From Chryseobacterium gleum (GTDB lineage Bacteria; Bacteroidota; Bacteroidia; Flavobacteriales; Schleiferiaceae): a stretch of 64,000 nucleotides of DNA. The DNA lies in contig CAMCXO010000001.1 of assembly GCA_945883565.1 (NCBI GenBank), positions 124,001 through 188,000 of the forward strand, given 5' to 3'. This document shows positions 48,869 through 58,514 of this stretch, piece by piece (position 1 is the stretch's first letter; each line of letters begins with the position of its first letter). A program made the position numbers and the translations under genes. Below the pieces are notes generated by a model. The model was given only the letters and a program-made list of their open reading frames with translations. It searched no databases and was not told the origin of the DNA.

Positions 48869-49421
48869 TTTCATAATTAAACTGTTGATTAAGGGAATCG
48901 TTTTAACAGCGATTCCCTTCTTTTTTGCGTGTAGCAATAAAAGGAGCGATGTAACTGCTTTTGATCCCGAAATAGAGAGCTATTTAGAACGTCAAACGAA
49001 TTTATATCTTATTTTTACAGACTCTGCTGTTAAAAAAATAGATTTAAAGGCTAAAGAAGCCTTGAATTATCCTCAATTGGAAGAAGCTAAAATGGAATTT
49101 CCAAAAGGCATTGAAGTGAATTTCTTTTCAAACACAGGTAAAACAGAGTCGCATTTAAGGGCAAATCAAGCTATTAGATATACGAATTCAGCACTGTGGA
49201 AAGCCAAAGGGCGCGTTATAGTAGTAAATAGTAAAGGTGAAAAGCTAGAAACCGAGTCTTTAAATTGGGATGAAAACAAAGAATTAATTTTTTCCGATGA
49301 ATTCGTTAAATTAAGCACTGGTAAGCAAATAATAACAGGAATCGGATTTAAAGCAAACCAGAATTTTGACAGCTACGAAATAGAAAAAGTAACAGGTGAA
49401 ATATATGTCGACGACAACTAA
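48855..49421 (+). CDS. lptC: LptC-family lipopolysaccharide export protein
   Basis: 188 residues. Bacteroidota LptC is a lipoprotein, and here FFFAC gives a likely acylated Cys26. The rest is an OstA/LptC-like beta-jellyroll: AKEALNYPQLEEAKMEFPKG, GKTESHLRANQAIRYTNSAL, KGRVIVVNSKGEKLETESLNW, then LSTGKQIITGIGFKANQNF. It passes lipopolysaccharide from LptFG to LptA. The start is TTG at 48855 inside the TPR gene, and no ATG is available. Confidence 0.88.
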   Translation: MQSSNFIIKLLIKGIVLTAIPFFFACSNKRSDVTAFDPEIESYLERQTNLYLIFTDSAVKKIDLKAKEALNYPQLEEAKMEFPKGIEVNFFSNTGKTESHLRANQAIRYTNSALWKAKGRVIVVNSKGEKLETESLNWDENKELIFSDEFVKLSTGKQIITGIGFKANQNFDSYEIEKVTGEIYVDDN

Positions 49422-49620
49422 ATTTTTAAGAATCAGTGAAATTATATGGATTGTAATCGCTTCGATTGCATTGGCAGAAAGCGTCATACGTTGGCCCTCC
49501 AAAGATAATAAGTTATATATTTTTATTGGCTTTACTGTGTTTGGTATTTTGATGTTTTTTATTAGAAGAGGTCTACGGAAAAAATTAGAGAGGAATTCAC
49601 AACAGAACCCTAAGAATTAA
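49405..49620 (+). CDS. Small two-helix membrane protein, unknown function
   Basis: 71 residues from the ATG at 49405; a GTG at 49396 would add three. It has two membrane helices (about 12-28 and 40-55) and a strongly basic C-terminus (RRGLRKKLERNSQQNPKN). It overlaps lptC by 17 bp and is followed 3 bp later by the CorC/HlyC gene. I recall such a small gene in this spot in other Bacteroidota, but know no function. Confidence 0.7.
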   Translation: MSTTTKFLRISEIIWIVIASIALAESVIRWPSKDNKLYIFIGFTVFGILMFFIRRGLRKKLERNSQQNPKN

Positions 49621-49623
49621 AAT

Positions 49624-50886
49624 TTGGAAGCTATAGTAATAGTTGTTTTGACCATTTTGCTTTCGGCCTTCTTTTCAGGTGTTGAAATTGCTTTTCTATC
49701 AAGCAACAAATTTCATATTGAACTAGAGAACAAAAAAGGAAATTTCTCGTACAAATTGCTTAGTTTTCTTAGTAAACGTCCCTCCAGATTTATAGCCGCA
49801 TTGTTAATTGGCAATAATATAGCTCTGGTTGTATACGGATTGTATATGCCTCAAATTTTGGGGTCCATCACACATAGCATTCGACCAGAGTTCCTTTTAT
49901 TAATTAGCCAAACTTTGATCTCAACAATTTTCATATTATTTCTGGCTGAATTTTTCCCGAAAGTTTTTTTTAACTCAAATCCAGACCAACTTCTAAAAGT
50001 ATTTGCTTTTCCTGCTTATATTTTTTACTGGCTGTTCTACCCTGTGGTTTCTTTGGTCATGACAATCTCAAATGCAGCTATTCGTCTGCTCTTCAGAGGT
50101 GGGAATGAAGAAGTTGTTAAAGTGTTTGATAGAGTTGATTTAAATCACTATATTCGTGAAAGCACTGAAAAGCAAGATGTTGATAAGAAAGAAATAGACA
50201 CTGAAATTAGAATTTTCCAAAATGCCCTCGATTTCCGCAACCGCAAGGCCAGAGAGTTCATGGTACCACGAACTGAAATTGTCTCAATTGATGAGAATGC
50301 CAGTTTAAGTCAAATGCTAAATACATTTGTAGCTTCGGGTTTAAGCAAAATCCTTGTGCATCAGGATTCTGTAGACGAAATTTTGGGTTACGTGCACTCA
50401 TATGAAATCTTTAAATATCCCGAAAATTTAAAAAGTGTTATTCGGCCTATTAGTTTTATTCCAGAAAGTATGACGGCCAATGATATTTTAAAGTTGTTGT
50501 TAAAAGAGAAAAGAAGCATTGCGGTAGTTTTGGATGAATTTGGCGCCACTTCAGGATTGATCACTATAGAGGATGTTGTAGAAGAGCTTTTTGGCGAAAT
50601 TGATGATGAACATGACGTTGAAAAATTAACAGAACAGAAAATCTCAGATAATGAATATTTGTTTTCTGCCCGTTTAGAAATCAACTATTTGAATGAAGAA
50701 TATAGGTTGGACGTCCCCATGTCTGAAAACTATAATACTTTAGGGGGGTGGATAATGTATTCAATTGGCAGTATACCTGAAAAAGGTGAACGCTACGACC
50801 TTGGTAAACATGTTGTAATAATAACAAAAGCCGAACCCACCAGAGTTGATGAAGTTCGGCTTCGGATTCAAGAAGACGAAAGCTAG
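49624..50886 (+). CDS. CNNM/CorC (hemolysin family) membrane protein with CBS domains
   Basis: 420 residues from a TTG start. Three or four helices form the DUF21 part (LSAFFSGVEIAFLSSNKFHIE, then RFIAALLIGNNIALVVYG). Two CBS domains follow (MVPRTEIVSIDENASLSQML and a second at about 280-330 with SIAVVLDEFGATSGLITIED), then a CorC/HlyC C-terminal domain (NYNTLGGWIMYSIGSIPEKG). The family transports or senses Mg2+ and other cations; the hemolysin name is historical. GldE of gliding bacteria belongs here too. It is the last gene of the coaX run. Confidence 0.88.
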   Translation: MEAIVIVVLTILLSAFFSGVEIAFLSSNKFHIELENKKGNFSYKLLSFLSKRPSRFIAALLIGNNIALVVYGLYMPQILGSITHSIRPEFLLLISQTLISTIFILFLAEFFPKVFFNSNPDQLLKVFAFPAYIFYWLFYPVVSLVMTISNAAIRLLFRGGNEEVVKVFDRVDLNHYIRESTEKQDVDKKEIDTEIRIFQNALDFRNRKAREFMVPRTEIVSIDENASLSQMLNTFVASGLSKILVHQDSVDEILGYVHSYEIFKYPENLKSVIRPISFIPESMTANDILKLLLKEKRSIAVVLDEFGATSGLITIEDVVEELFGEIDDEHDVEKLTEQKISDNEYLFSARLEINYLNEEYRLDVPMSENYNTLGGWIMYSIGSIPEKGERYDLGKHVVIITKAEPTRVDEVRLRIQEDES

Positions 50887-50891
50887 TTTCT

Positions 50892-51947
50892 TTATCTGTT
50901 AGAGTACATTTGATTGTAGTAACTCTGATAAGAACCACTTGTTACAGATTTTAGCCATAATTCGTTTGACAGATACCAATTAATGGTTTCGTTTAAACCC
51001 TCTTCAAATGTTACCGAGGGCGACCAACCAAGCTCTTTATTTATTTTAGATGCATCAATTGCATAACGTCTATCGTGTCCAGGTCTATCTTTTACATAGG
51101 TAATAAGTTTTTCAGAACTACCCGTTTCACGGCCTAGTTTTTCATCCATCAATTTACATAGTAACTTAATTAAATCAATATTAGTCCATTCGTTAAAGCC
51201 ACCAATGTTGTAAGTTTCCTCGGTTACACCATTGTGATAAACCAAATCAATCGCATTCGCATGGTCTACAACATATAACCAATCTCTGGTGTACTGGCCA
51301 TCGCCATAAACAGGTAAAGATTTATTCTCTTTAATGTTATGTATAAATAACGGAATAAGTTTTTCTGGAAATTGATTAGGCCCATAGTTATTAGAACAAT
51401 TTGTTAAAACATATGGCAAACCATAGGTTTCGCCATAAGCTCTAACAAAATGATCGCTTGAGGCCTTCGATGCTGAATACGGACTGTTTGGATCATAAGG
51501 TGTTGTTTCTGTGAATAAGCCTTCTCTGCCTAAAGTACCATAAACTTCATCGGTTGAAATATGATAGAAACGTTTAGTATCCATTTTACCTTGCCACTGT
51601 TTTTTACATGCATTTAGCAAGTTTACCGTTCCAATAACATTGGTCCGAACAAATGCAAGAGGATCTGAAATTGATCTATCTACATGGCTTTCCGCAGCAA
51701 GATGAATTACACCATCGAAAATATTTTTGTCGAATAAGTCATCTACTGCATCTGCATCGCTAATATCAATACGAACGAACTTATAATTGGGAAAGTCTTG
51801 AATATCCTTTAAATTTTCCAAATTGCCCGCATAAGTAAGAGCATCTAAATTGACTATCTCATAATCAGGATATTTAACTACAAATAACCTAACCACATGT
51901 GAGCCAATAAATCCTGCTCCTCCGGTTATTAAAATTCTTCTCTTCAT
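50892..51947 (-). CDS. rfbB: dTDP-glucose 4,6-dehydratase
   Basis: 351 residues from [20 protein letters not shown] longer frame to 52022 adds 25 residues lying within galE and is unlikely. It makes dTDP-4-keto-6-deoxyglucose, the precursor of rhamnose and other deoxysugars. NAD site GGAGFIGS at 8-15, catalytic STDEVYG with the D-E pair, and YSASKASSDHFVRAY are all present. rfbA, rfbC and rfbD are not in the window. It is the last gene of the sugar-nucleotide operon and overlaps galE by 4 bp. Confidence 0.94.
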   Translation of the reverse strand: MKRRILITGGAGFIGSHVVRLFVVKYPDYEIVNLDALTYAGNLENLKDIQDFPNYKFVRIDISDADAVDDLFDKNIFDGVIHLAAESHVDRSISDPLAFVRTNVIGTVNLLNACKKQWQGKMDTKRFYHISTDEVYGTLGREGLFTETTPYDPNSPYSASKASSDHFVRAYGETYGLPYVLTNCSNNYGPNQFPEKLIPLFIHNIKENKSLPVYGDGQYTRDWLYVVDHANAIDLVYHNGVTEETYNIGGFNEWTNIDLIKLLCKLMDEKLGRETGSSEKLITYVKDRPGHDRRYAIDASKINKELGWSPSVTFEEGLNETINWYLSNELWLKSVTSGSYQSYYNQMYSNR

Positions 51948-52978
51948 AAGATGTTTCGTATTTTCTTCTCCCATCTCCATGCATCTCGCATAGCATCTTC
52001 CAAATTTAATTCGGATTTCCACCCTAAAACAGTATTAGCTTTAGATGTATCCGCATAAGCAGCCGTCACATCTCCCCTTCTTCTTTCAACAATTTTGTAA
52101 TTAAGCGGTCTGGCGCTTATTTTTTCAAAAGCCTTTATTACTTGCAAAACAGAGGAGCCCATTCCAGTGCCTAAGTTGAAAACTTCATAATTTGATTCAT
52201 TCTTGTTCTCCAATAATCGTGATAGGGCAATAACATGCGCTTTTGCCACATCCACAACATGAATGTAATCTCTGACGTTCGTTCCATCTGAAGTTTGGTA
52301 ATCATCACCAAAAACCTGGAGCTGCTCACGAATACCAGCACCAGTTTGGGTAACGTACGGGACTAAATTTAAAGGAGGACCAATTGGCAATTCTCCAATT
52401 TCAGCTGTAGGGTGTGCACCAATCGGATTAAAATATCGAAGTGAAATACAGCGGAGCCATTCGTTAACCCGAATGGTATCTTGAATAATTTCTTCACCGA
52501 TTTGCTTGGTATTTCCATAGGGCGAAAGTGCCGGCTGAATTGGACTATTTTCGTTTATGGGAAGTTGATCAGTTTCGCCATAAACAGTGCATGATGAGCT
52601 AAAAATTAGGTTTTTTATGTTCAACTGCAAACATTTTTCCAACAATAAGCTCAAAGATGTCAAATTGTTGGTATAATATTTTAAAGGCAGTTTATAACTT
52701 TCCCCAACAGCTTTAAACGCAGCAAAATGAATAATGCCTTCGAAGTGGTTGAATCGAGAAAAAAAATCAGCAACTTCGTCGTATTTGCTTAGGTCCACCT
52801 TTTCAAAAGTTGGGCAAATACCAGTAATTTTTTCGATTCCTAAAAGTGGGGCCTCTGTAGTATTGCTTAAATTGTCCACAATTACCACTTCAAAACCTTG
52901 ATTTATAAGCTCAACAGCAGTATGAGAACCAATAAAGCCCAATCCTCCTGTTAATAGTATTCGAGGCTTATCCATCAT
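51944..52978 (-). CDS. galE: UDP-glucose 4-epimerase
   Basis: 344 residues. It interconverts UDP-glucose and UDP-galactose. The Rossmann motif [15 protein letters not shown] is at residues 11-25, [15 protein letters not shown] carries the conserved Ser-containing loop, and the catalytic Tyr-Lys pair is in [13 protein letters not shown]. It starts MMDKP; either Met may be used. It overlaps both neighbours by 4 bp in a tight operon. Confidence 0.93.
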   Translation of the reverse strand: MMDKPRILLTGGLGFIGSHTAVELINQGFEVVIVDNLSNTTEAPLLGIEKITGICPTFEKVDLSKYDEVADFFSRFNHFEGIIHFAAFKAVGESYKLPLKYYTNNLTSLSLLLEKCLQLNIKNLIFSSSCTVYGETDQLPINENSPIQPALSPYGNTKQIGEEIIQDTIRVNEWLRCISLRYFNPIGAHPTAEIGELPIGPPLNLVPYVTQTGAGIREQLQVFGDDYQTSDGTNVRDYIHVVDVAKAHVIALSRLLENKNESNYEVFNLGTGMGSSVLQVIKAFEKISARPLNYKIVERRRGDVTAAYADTSKANTVLGWKSELNLEDAMRDAWRWEKKIRNIL

Positions 52979-53973
52979 ACGTTTTTTCGTTTTCTAGAAT
53001 ATCCTTCAAAATCTTTGTGTTCAATTTGATAAAGCAAATCTTCCGGTAAGCTCTTGAAATAATCAAAAGTTATTTTCAGGCCATCTGCCCTATTCACTTT
53101 GGGTTGCCAACCTAGAATCTCCTTTGCCTTTGTAATATCAGGCTGTCTTTGAGTAGGGTCGTCTTTTGGAAGTGGCTTAAAAACAAGCTTTTGAGTTGTG
53201 CCAGTTAGCTTTATGATTTCTTCTCCAAACTCTAGTATACTAATTTCATCCGGATTGCCTATGTTCATAGGATAAGGATAGTCACTTAGAAGTAAACGGT
53301 AAATACCTTCAATTAGGTCATCAACGTAACAAAATGATCTAGTTTGGGAGCCATCTCCAAAAACTGTCAAGTCTTCTCCCCTTAAGGCCTGACCGATAAA
53401 TGCTGGTAACACACGTCCATCATTAAGCCGCATTCTAGGACCATAAGTATTAAATATTCGAACAATGCGGGTTTCTAAATTATGGTAAGTATGATAGGCC
53501 ATTGTTATGGCCTCTTGGTAACGCTTTGCCTCATCATATACACCACGAGGTCCTACTGGATTAACATTACCCCAATATTCTTCTGTTTGTGGATGGATAT
53601 GTGGGTCACCATAAATCTCTGAAGTACTGGCAACCAGAATTCGAGCATTTTTTGAAAGTGCTAGACCCAACAAGTTGTGCGTTCCCATCGCCCCTACTTT
53701 TAAGGTTTGAATAGGAATCTTTAGATAATCTATAGGACTTGCTGGCGAGGCAAAATGGAGGATATAATCCAATTCACCGGGAACATGAACAAACTTAGTT
53801 ACATCATGATGATAAAACTCGAATCGCTCTTCACCAAAAAGATGCTCGATATTTCTTAAGTCGCCTGTAATCAAATTGTCCATACCCATTACTTTGTATC
53901 CTTCTTTTAAGAATCGATCACAAAGATGTGAGCCTAGGAAACCAGCGGCACCGGTTATCAATACTTTTTTCAT
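52975..53973 (-). CDS. UDP-glucuronate decarboxylase (UDP-xylose synthase)
   Basis: 332 residues from the ATG at 53973; two earlier in-frame codons, TTG and GTG, also could start. It converts UDP-glucuronate to UDP-xylose through a 4-keto intermediate. Family features are [25 protein letters not shown], the [13 protein letters not shown] segment, the catalytic region [10 protein letters not shown] and [13 protein letters not shown], and [19 protein letters not shown]. The upstream gene makes its substrate, UDP-glucuronate. Confidence 0.93.
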   Translation of the reverse strand: MKKVLITGAAGFLGSHLCDRFLKEGYKVMGMDNLITGDLRNIEHLFGEERFEFYHHDVTKFVHVPGELDYILHFASPASPIDYLKIPIQTLKVGAMGTHNLLGLALSKNARILVASTSEIYGDPHIHPQTEEYWGNVNPVGPRGVYDEAKRYQEAITMAYHTYHNLETRIVRIFNTYGPRMRLNDGRVLPAFIGQALRGEDLTVFGDGSQTRSFCYVDDLIEGIYRLLLSDYPYPMNIGNPDEISILEFGEEIIKLTGTTQKLVFKPLPKDDPTQRQPDITKAKEILGWQPKVNRADGLKITFDYFKSLPEDLLYQIEHKDFEGYSRKRKNV

Positions 53974-53979
53974 CACCAA

Positions 53980-55296
53980 TTATTTGAGTCCAATACCATA
54001 ATATGCATATCCCATTTCCCTTAACTCATCGCGGTCGTAGATATTTCGACCATCGAAAACAACCTTTTCTTCCAATAGTTTTGCTACAACTTTCCAATTT
54101 GGCACTCTAAATTCAGGCCATTCGGTAACCAGCAGCAACCCATGGCTATCGACTAAGGTGTCATATTCATCGCTACAATAAGTTACCCTGTCTTCCAGCT
54201 GATGTTTTGCTTCATCCATTGCAACCGGATCATAAACCTTAACTGATGCCCCTTCTTTAAGTAATTCATTTATTATCACTACAGAAGGTGCCTCACGCAT
54301 GTCATCAGTTTTAGGCTTAAAAGAAAGTCCCCAAACAGAAAGGGTTTTTCCTTTAATGTCTCCCTTAAAATGTTCCTTTACCTTATTAAAGAGAACCATT
54401 TTTTGGTCGTCATTAACCCCTTCAACAGCCTCTAAAATTCTCATTCTGTATCCATTATCTGCAGCTGTTTTCACCAAAGCTTTAACATCTTTAGGAAAAC
54501 AAGAGCCTCCATACCCAATTCCCGGATAAATAAATTTGTTACCAATACGAGGATCAGATCCTATACCCTTTCTAACCATATTCACATCAGCCCCCATTAT
54601 TTCACACAAATTGGCCACATCATTCATGAAGCTAATTTTTGTAGCCAACATAGCGTTTGCTGCATATTTTGTCATTTCTGCTGATGGAATATCCATGAAA
54701 ATAACAGGATGGCCGTTTAAAGTGAACGGCTTATATAATCTGGCCATTATTTCACGAGCCCGTTCACTGTTTACCCCTACTACAATTCTATCAGGACGCA
54801 TAAAATCATCGATAGCCGCACCCTCTTTTAAAAATTCAGGGTTTGAAGCGACATCGAAATCTATTTTGACACCTCGTTTGACCAATGCTTCATCAACTGC
54901 TCCTTTAACTTTTTGCGCGGTTCCGACAGGCACTGTGCTTTTTGTAACAATAACACCATAATCGTTCATGTTTTCACCAATTTCTTTGGCAACAGCTAAA
55001 ACATATTTCAAGTCTGCCGAACCATCTTCACCGGGAGGAGTACCTACTGCAATAAATGCCACTTCAGCTCCTTTAATGGCAGTGGGTAAGTCGGTGGTGA
55101 ATACAAGTCGTTCTTTTCTAAAATTACGCTCTACTATATCTTCCAATCCCGGTTCATAAATAGGAAGAATCCCCTTTTTAAGATTCTCTATTTTTTTTAC
55201 ATCCACATCAACACAAACTACTTCGAGACCTACGTCTGATAAACAAGCTCCGGTAACAAGGCCCACATAGCCAGTTCCAACTACTACGATTTTCAT
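53980..55296 (-). CDS. ugd: UDP-glucose 6-dehydrogenase
   Basis: 438 residues. It oxidises UDP-glucose to UDP-glucuronate with two NAD. Visible are the NAD site GTGYVGLVTGACLSDVG (7-23), AVGTPPGEDGSADL, the STVPVGT segment, FLKEGAAIDDFMRPDRIVVG and the catalytic Cys near residue 263 in GIGYGGSCFPKDVKAL. It feeds the UDP-xylose synthase directly downstream (6-bp gap). It is 2 bp from the end of the aminotransferase gene. Confidence 0.96.
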   Translation of the reverse strand: MKIVVVGTGYVGLVTGACLSDVGLEVVCVDVDVKKIENLKKGILPIYEPGLEDIVERNFRKERLVFTTDLPTAIKGAEVAFIAVGTPPGEDGSADLKYVLAVAKEIGENMNDYGVIVTKSTVPVGTAQKVKGAVDEALVKRGVKIDFDVASNPEFLKEGAAIDDFMRPDRIVVGVNSERAREIMARLYKPFTLNGHPVIFMDIPSAEMTKYAANAMLATKISFMNDVANLCEIMGADVNMVRKGIGSDPRIGNKFIYPGIGYGGSCFPKDVKALVKTAADNGYRMRILEAVEGVNDDQKMVLFNKVKEHFKGDIKGKTLSVWGLSFKPKTDDMREAPSVVIINELLKEGASVKVYDPVAMDEAKHQLEDRVTYCSDEYDTLVDSHGLLLVTEWPEFRVPNWKVVAKLLEEKVVFDGRNIYDRDELREMGYAYYGIGLK

Positions 55297-55298
55297 TC

Positions 55299-56438
55299 TT
55301 ATTGGTTTTTAAGTTTGGAAAGTACAGAAAATACGCCATCTACAATAAATTGCAGTTGTTCTTTATCTAGCTCTGTATGCATTGGTAGCGAAAAAACTTG
55401 CTTACAAAGCATTTCAGTTATAGGGAATTTCCCGTCAGAATTGGGAACTAAATACGCTTTTTGCTGATGCAAAGGAACCGGATAATAGACCATTACCGGA
55501 ATACCCAATTCCTTTAAACCAGCTACCAATAAATCTCTCTCCAATCCAATGAGCCGAAGCGTGTATTGATGAAATACGTGGTCGGAATAGGAAGTTCGAG
55601 CAGGGGTTTGAATTTCATTAACATTGGCAAATGCCTGGTCGTAATATGCTGCAGCAGAATTTCTTGCGTTAGAATAAGCATCTAACCTTTTTAACTTAGG
55701 TCGTAAAATAGCGGCTTGAATGCTATCTAATCTACTGTTTACCCCAATTTCGTCATGATAGTATTGTTTACTTTGACCATGATTGGCCATCATCCGGAGT
55801 TTTACAGCCAATTCGGCATCTCTGGTAAAAATGGCGCCACCATCTCCAAAGCAGCCTAAATTTTTGGAGGGGAAAAATGAAGTCGCTCCTATATGGCCAA
55901 TGGTTCCAACTTTCATCGTTTTCCCATCAGGGAAGCTGTAGTTACAGCCAATGGCTTGAGCTGTATCTTCAATTACGAATAAGTTATTAACCCTAGCAAT
56001 TTCCATAATCTCAAACATTGGTGCAGCTTGACCAAATAAATGAACAGGAACAATTGCTTTGGTTTTGGGTGTTATAGCCTGTTTAATTTGCTCAACATCA
56101 ATCATGAAAGTATCCGGATTTACATCAACCAAAACCGGAGTTAATTTCAACAATGCGATTACTTCGGCTGTTGCAACATATGTAAAGCTTGCTGTAATAA
56201 CTTCATCACCTGGTTGCAAACCCAAAGCCATCATGGCTATCTGTAGTGCATCAGTACCATTTGCACATGGAATTACATGTTCTACATTTAGGTAGCCTTC
56301 CAATTCAGTCTGAAAAGCCTTTACCTGAGGACCATTGATAAAAGAAGCAGTGGTAATAACTTCTTGAATGCCGTCCTGAATTTCTTTTTCGATAGACTCA
56401 TATTGAGATATGAGATCTACCATCCGCAATTCGCGCAT
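55299..56438 (-). CDS. DegT/DnrJ/EryC1/StrS-family sugar aminotransferase
   Basis: 379 residues. A PLP enzyme that puts an amino group on a keto-sugar nucleotide. The fold is clear: ANGTDALQIAMMALGLQPGD, FTYVATAEVIALL, IEDTAQAIG, and the PLP Lys in ATSFFPSKNLGCFGDGGAI. The similarity is closest in feel to WbpE-like enzymes, but the exact keto-sugar cannot be told. It is the first gene of the sugar-nucleotide operon. A TATATTTG box lies at 56457-56464. Confidence 0.93.
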   Translation of the reverse strand: MRELRMVDLISQYESIEKEIQDGIQEVITTASFINGPQVKAFQTELEGYLNVEHVIPCANGTDALQIAMMALGLQPGDEVITASFTYVATAEVIALLKLTPVLVDVNPDTFMIDVEQIKQAITPKTKAIVPVHLFGQAAPMFEIMEIARVNNLFVIEDTAQAIGCNYSFPDGKTMKVGTIGHIGATSFFPSKNLGCFGDGGAIFTRDAELAVKLRMMANHGQSKQYYHDEIGVNSRLDSIQAAILRPKLKRLDAYSNARNSAAAYYDQAFANVNEIQTPARTSYSDHVFHQYTLRLIGLERDLLVAGLKELGIPVMVYYPVPLHQQKAYLVPNSDGKFPITEMLCKQVFSLPMHTELDKEQLQFIVDGVFSVLSKLKNQ

Positions 56439-56456
56439 AGCTTATTTTTACGGGGT

Positions 56457-56464
56457 CAAATATA
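56457..56464 (-). promoter_or_regulatory. -7 box of the sugar-nucleotide operon promoter
   Basis: Reads TATATTTG on the minus strand, a perfect TAnnTTTG, 18 bp before the degT-family start. The likely -33 box is not clear. Five genes in tight overlap follow. Confidence 0.45.
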
Positions 56465-56514
56465 GCCAAAGCCTATTGCCATATGCCATATTTGTGTTTC
56501 TAAAATCGAACAAA

Positions 56515-57276
56515 ATGCGAAATAAAGCGTACTTAACCATCGCCCTGCTTACAATGCTCCAGGCGAGCATTAAAGCCCAAGTCAATGTTCGAGATTCGGC
56601 CACTCAGGGAATGATTTTTGGCATAGGAGCAGGTTATTATGTTCCGGGAGGCCAAATGGCAGAAAAGTTTGGGAATAATGGCGATGTAAGCTTTGACGTA
56701 TGGTATAAAACCAAAAACAATTATCTTTTTGGTATTGGGGGAAGCTTCTTGTTTGGAAACGATGTTAAGGTAGAAAATTCTATGTTTCGTCCGTTAGAAG
56801 GTCAACGCGGCTTGATGTTCGACTTGAACGGCAACTTTGGAGAGTATAAAGTACTGCAAAGAGGATTTATTGCCACCGCTGGGGTAGGCAAGATTTTTAA
56901 CCAATTGGGTCATAACCGCAATTCAGGACTAGTACTTTTTCTAAATGGAGGTTATGTTCAACACCGAATACGAATTGAAAACAACGGCCAAAACATGCCA
57001 CAAATTAATGAACCCTATTATAAGGGCTATGATCAATTAAGTGGCGGGCTTGCATTAAGGCAATTTATTGGTTACCTACATTCAGGAAATCGAAGAACAA
57101 TAAATTTTTTAATCGGTTTCGATTTTCTTCAAGGCTTTACAGAAGACTTTAGAGGTTACAATTATGTTACGGGTTCATCACCATCCGATATTCAAAACGA
57201 TTTCATAAATGGAGTGAGATTTATTTGGTTTTTACCTGTATACGACAAAAACAATCAACAATACTATTACCGTTAA
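56515..57276 (+). CDS. Exported outer-membrane protein, unknown function
   Basis: 253 residues from MRNKAYLTIALLTMLQASI; a longer frame to 56410 overlaps the divergent gene and is unlikely. A signal peptide ends near IKAQ. The rest is beta-rich (GIGAGYYVPGGQMAEKFG, LFLNGGYVQHRIRIEN) with a RFIWFLPVYDKN end, as in small barrels. It overlaps the waaA start by one base (TAATG), so the two are probably co-transcribed. Linkage to Kdo transfer suggests an envelope role only. Confidence 0.78.
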   Translation: MRNKAYLTIALLTMLQASIKAQVNVRDSATQGMIFGIGAGYYVPGGQMAEKFGNNGDVSFDVWYKTKNNYLFGIGGSFLFGNDVKVENSMFRPLEGQRGLMFDLNGNFGEYKVLQRGFIATAGVGKIFNQLGHNRNSGLVLFLNGGYVQHRIRIENNGQNMPQINEPYYKGYDQLSGGLALRQFIGYLHSGNRRTINFLIGFDFLQGFTEDFRGYNYVTGSSPSDIQNDFINGVRFIWFLPVYDKNNQQYYYR

Positions 57277-58514
57277 TGCAAGTTATTTATTCCGCTATAA
57301 TTCAATTATATGGATTTATTATTTTCATTGTCTCCTCTTTCAATAAAAAAGCTCTTAAATGGATAGAAGGTAGAAAAAACTGGCCTTCTTTAATAATGAA
57401 ATGGCGATCCCTTAATCAGGGAAAACTACTGTGTATTCATGCAGCTTCTTTAGGCGAATATGAACAAGGCTGCTTATTCATTGAAATGTGGCGCAAACAA
57501 TTTCCTACATGGAAGATTCTTTTGACCTTTTACTCCCCTTCAGGATTTGATAAAGTGAAAGATGTGAACGTTGATGGCATTTTTTATTTACCTCTTGATT
57601 CCATTCATGAATCAAAGAAATGGATTGCATTAACAAAGCCTGATATTTACGTTTTCATAAGATACGAATTTTGGTTCAATCTGATAAATCAGTTATGTAT
57701 CGAAGGTGTACCCACTTTCTTTGTATCTGCACATTTTAGAAAAAACATGTGGATATTCAAAGACATCAGTAGGTTTGGGCTCAATCATTTATCTCGTGTG
57801 AGCAGTATATTTTGTCAAGATTCTGATAGCGTTCAAATATTACAAAAACATGGCCTTAAAAATGCTTATATTATGGGTGATGGTCGAATTGACAGAGTGG
57901 CTCAAATAGCGCATTCAAAAGAACCCATAAATTGGCTAGAAAAATTTAAAAGTAATCGCAAGCTTTTCATTGCTGGCTCTGTTTGGCCTTTGGATGAAGA
58001 TCGCATTTTACCTCTATTAGATGCATTTCCAGACATGGCCTATTTGATTGCACCCCACGATGTGAGCCCTTCAAATATTAATCGTTTGGTTTCCAAATTC
58101 AAAAACCATGGAACTTTGGCACTTTGGAGCGATTATAAACCCTCAATGCCCATTAAAATTTTAGTGCTTGATACTATTGGCTGGCTTTCCAGATCGTATG
58201 CTTATGCCGATTTAGCTTTTATTGGTGGTGGATATAAAGAAGGATTGCACTCAATTTTAGAGCCCGCTGCATTTGGTTGTCCTCTTTTTTTTGGCCCAAA
58301 ACACAAAGCATTTCCAGAAGCGCAAACGCTTATTGATCTTGGTGGCGCCATTGAAGTGTTTGATTCTTCCAAATTAATTATCGAAGTCAAAAATATAATG
58401 GTCAACACTTCATTATACAATTCCATGAAAACCATAAACCAAACATTTATTACATCCAATCAAGGTGCCTCTAAAAGAATGCTCGAAGCCATCGCTGCGT
58501 TTTTTAATTCTTAG
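57276..58514 (+). CDS. waaA: 3-deoxy-D-manno-octulosonic acid (Kdo) transferase
   Basis: 412 residues from the ATG at 57276; earlier in-frame codons belong to the upstream gene. GT30 enzyme that adds Kdo to lipid A precursor at the inner membrane. One N-terminal helix (QVIYSAIIQLYGFIIFIV) anchors it. Catalytic Glu at about residue 61 lies in HAASLGEYEQG. Other motifs are RYEFWFN, IAGSVWPLDED and the FIGGGYKEGLHSILEPAAFG nucleotide-sugar site. It converges on the DUF3050 gene with 4-bp overlap. Confidence 0.94.
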   Translation: MQVIYSAIIQLYGFIIFIVSSFNKKALKWIEGRKNWPSLIMKWRSLNQGKLLCIHAASLGEYEQGCLFIEMWRKQFPTWKILLTFYSPSGFDKVKDVNVDGIFYLPLDSIHESKKWIALTKPDIYVFIRYEFWFNLINQLCIEGVPTFFVSAHFRKNMWIFKDISRFGLNHLSRVSSIFCQDSDSVQILQKHGLKNAYIMGDGRIDRVAQIAHSKEPINWLEKFKSNRKLFIAGSVWPLDEDRILPLLDAFPDMAYLIAPHDVSPSNINRLVSKFKNHGTLALWSDYKPSMPIKILVLDTIGWLSRSYAYADLAFIGGGYKEGLHSILEPAAFGCPLFFGPKHKAFPEAQTLIDLGGAIEVFDSSKLIIEVKNIMVNTSLYNSMKTINQTFITSNQGASKRMLEAIAAFFNS

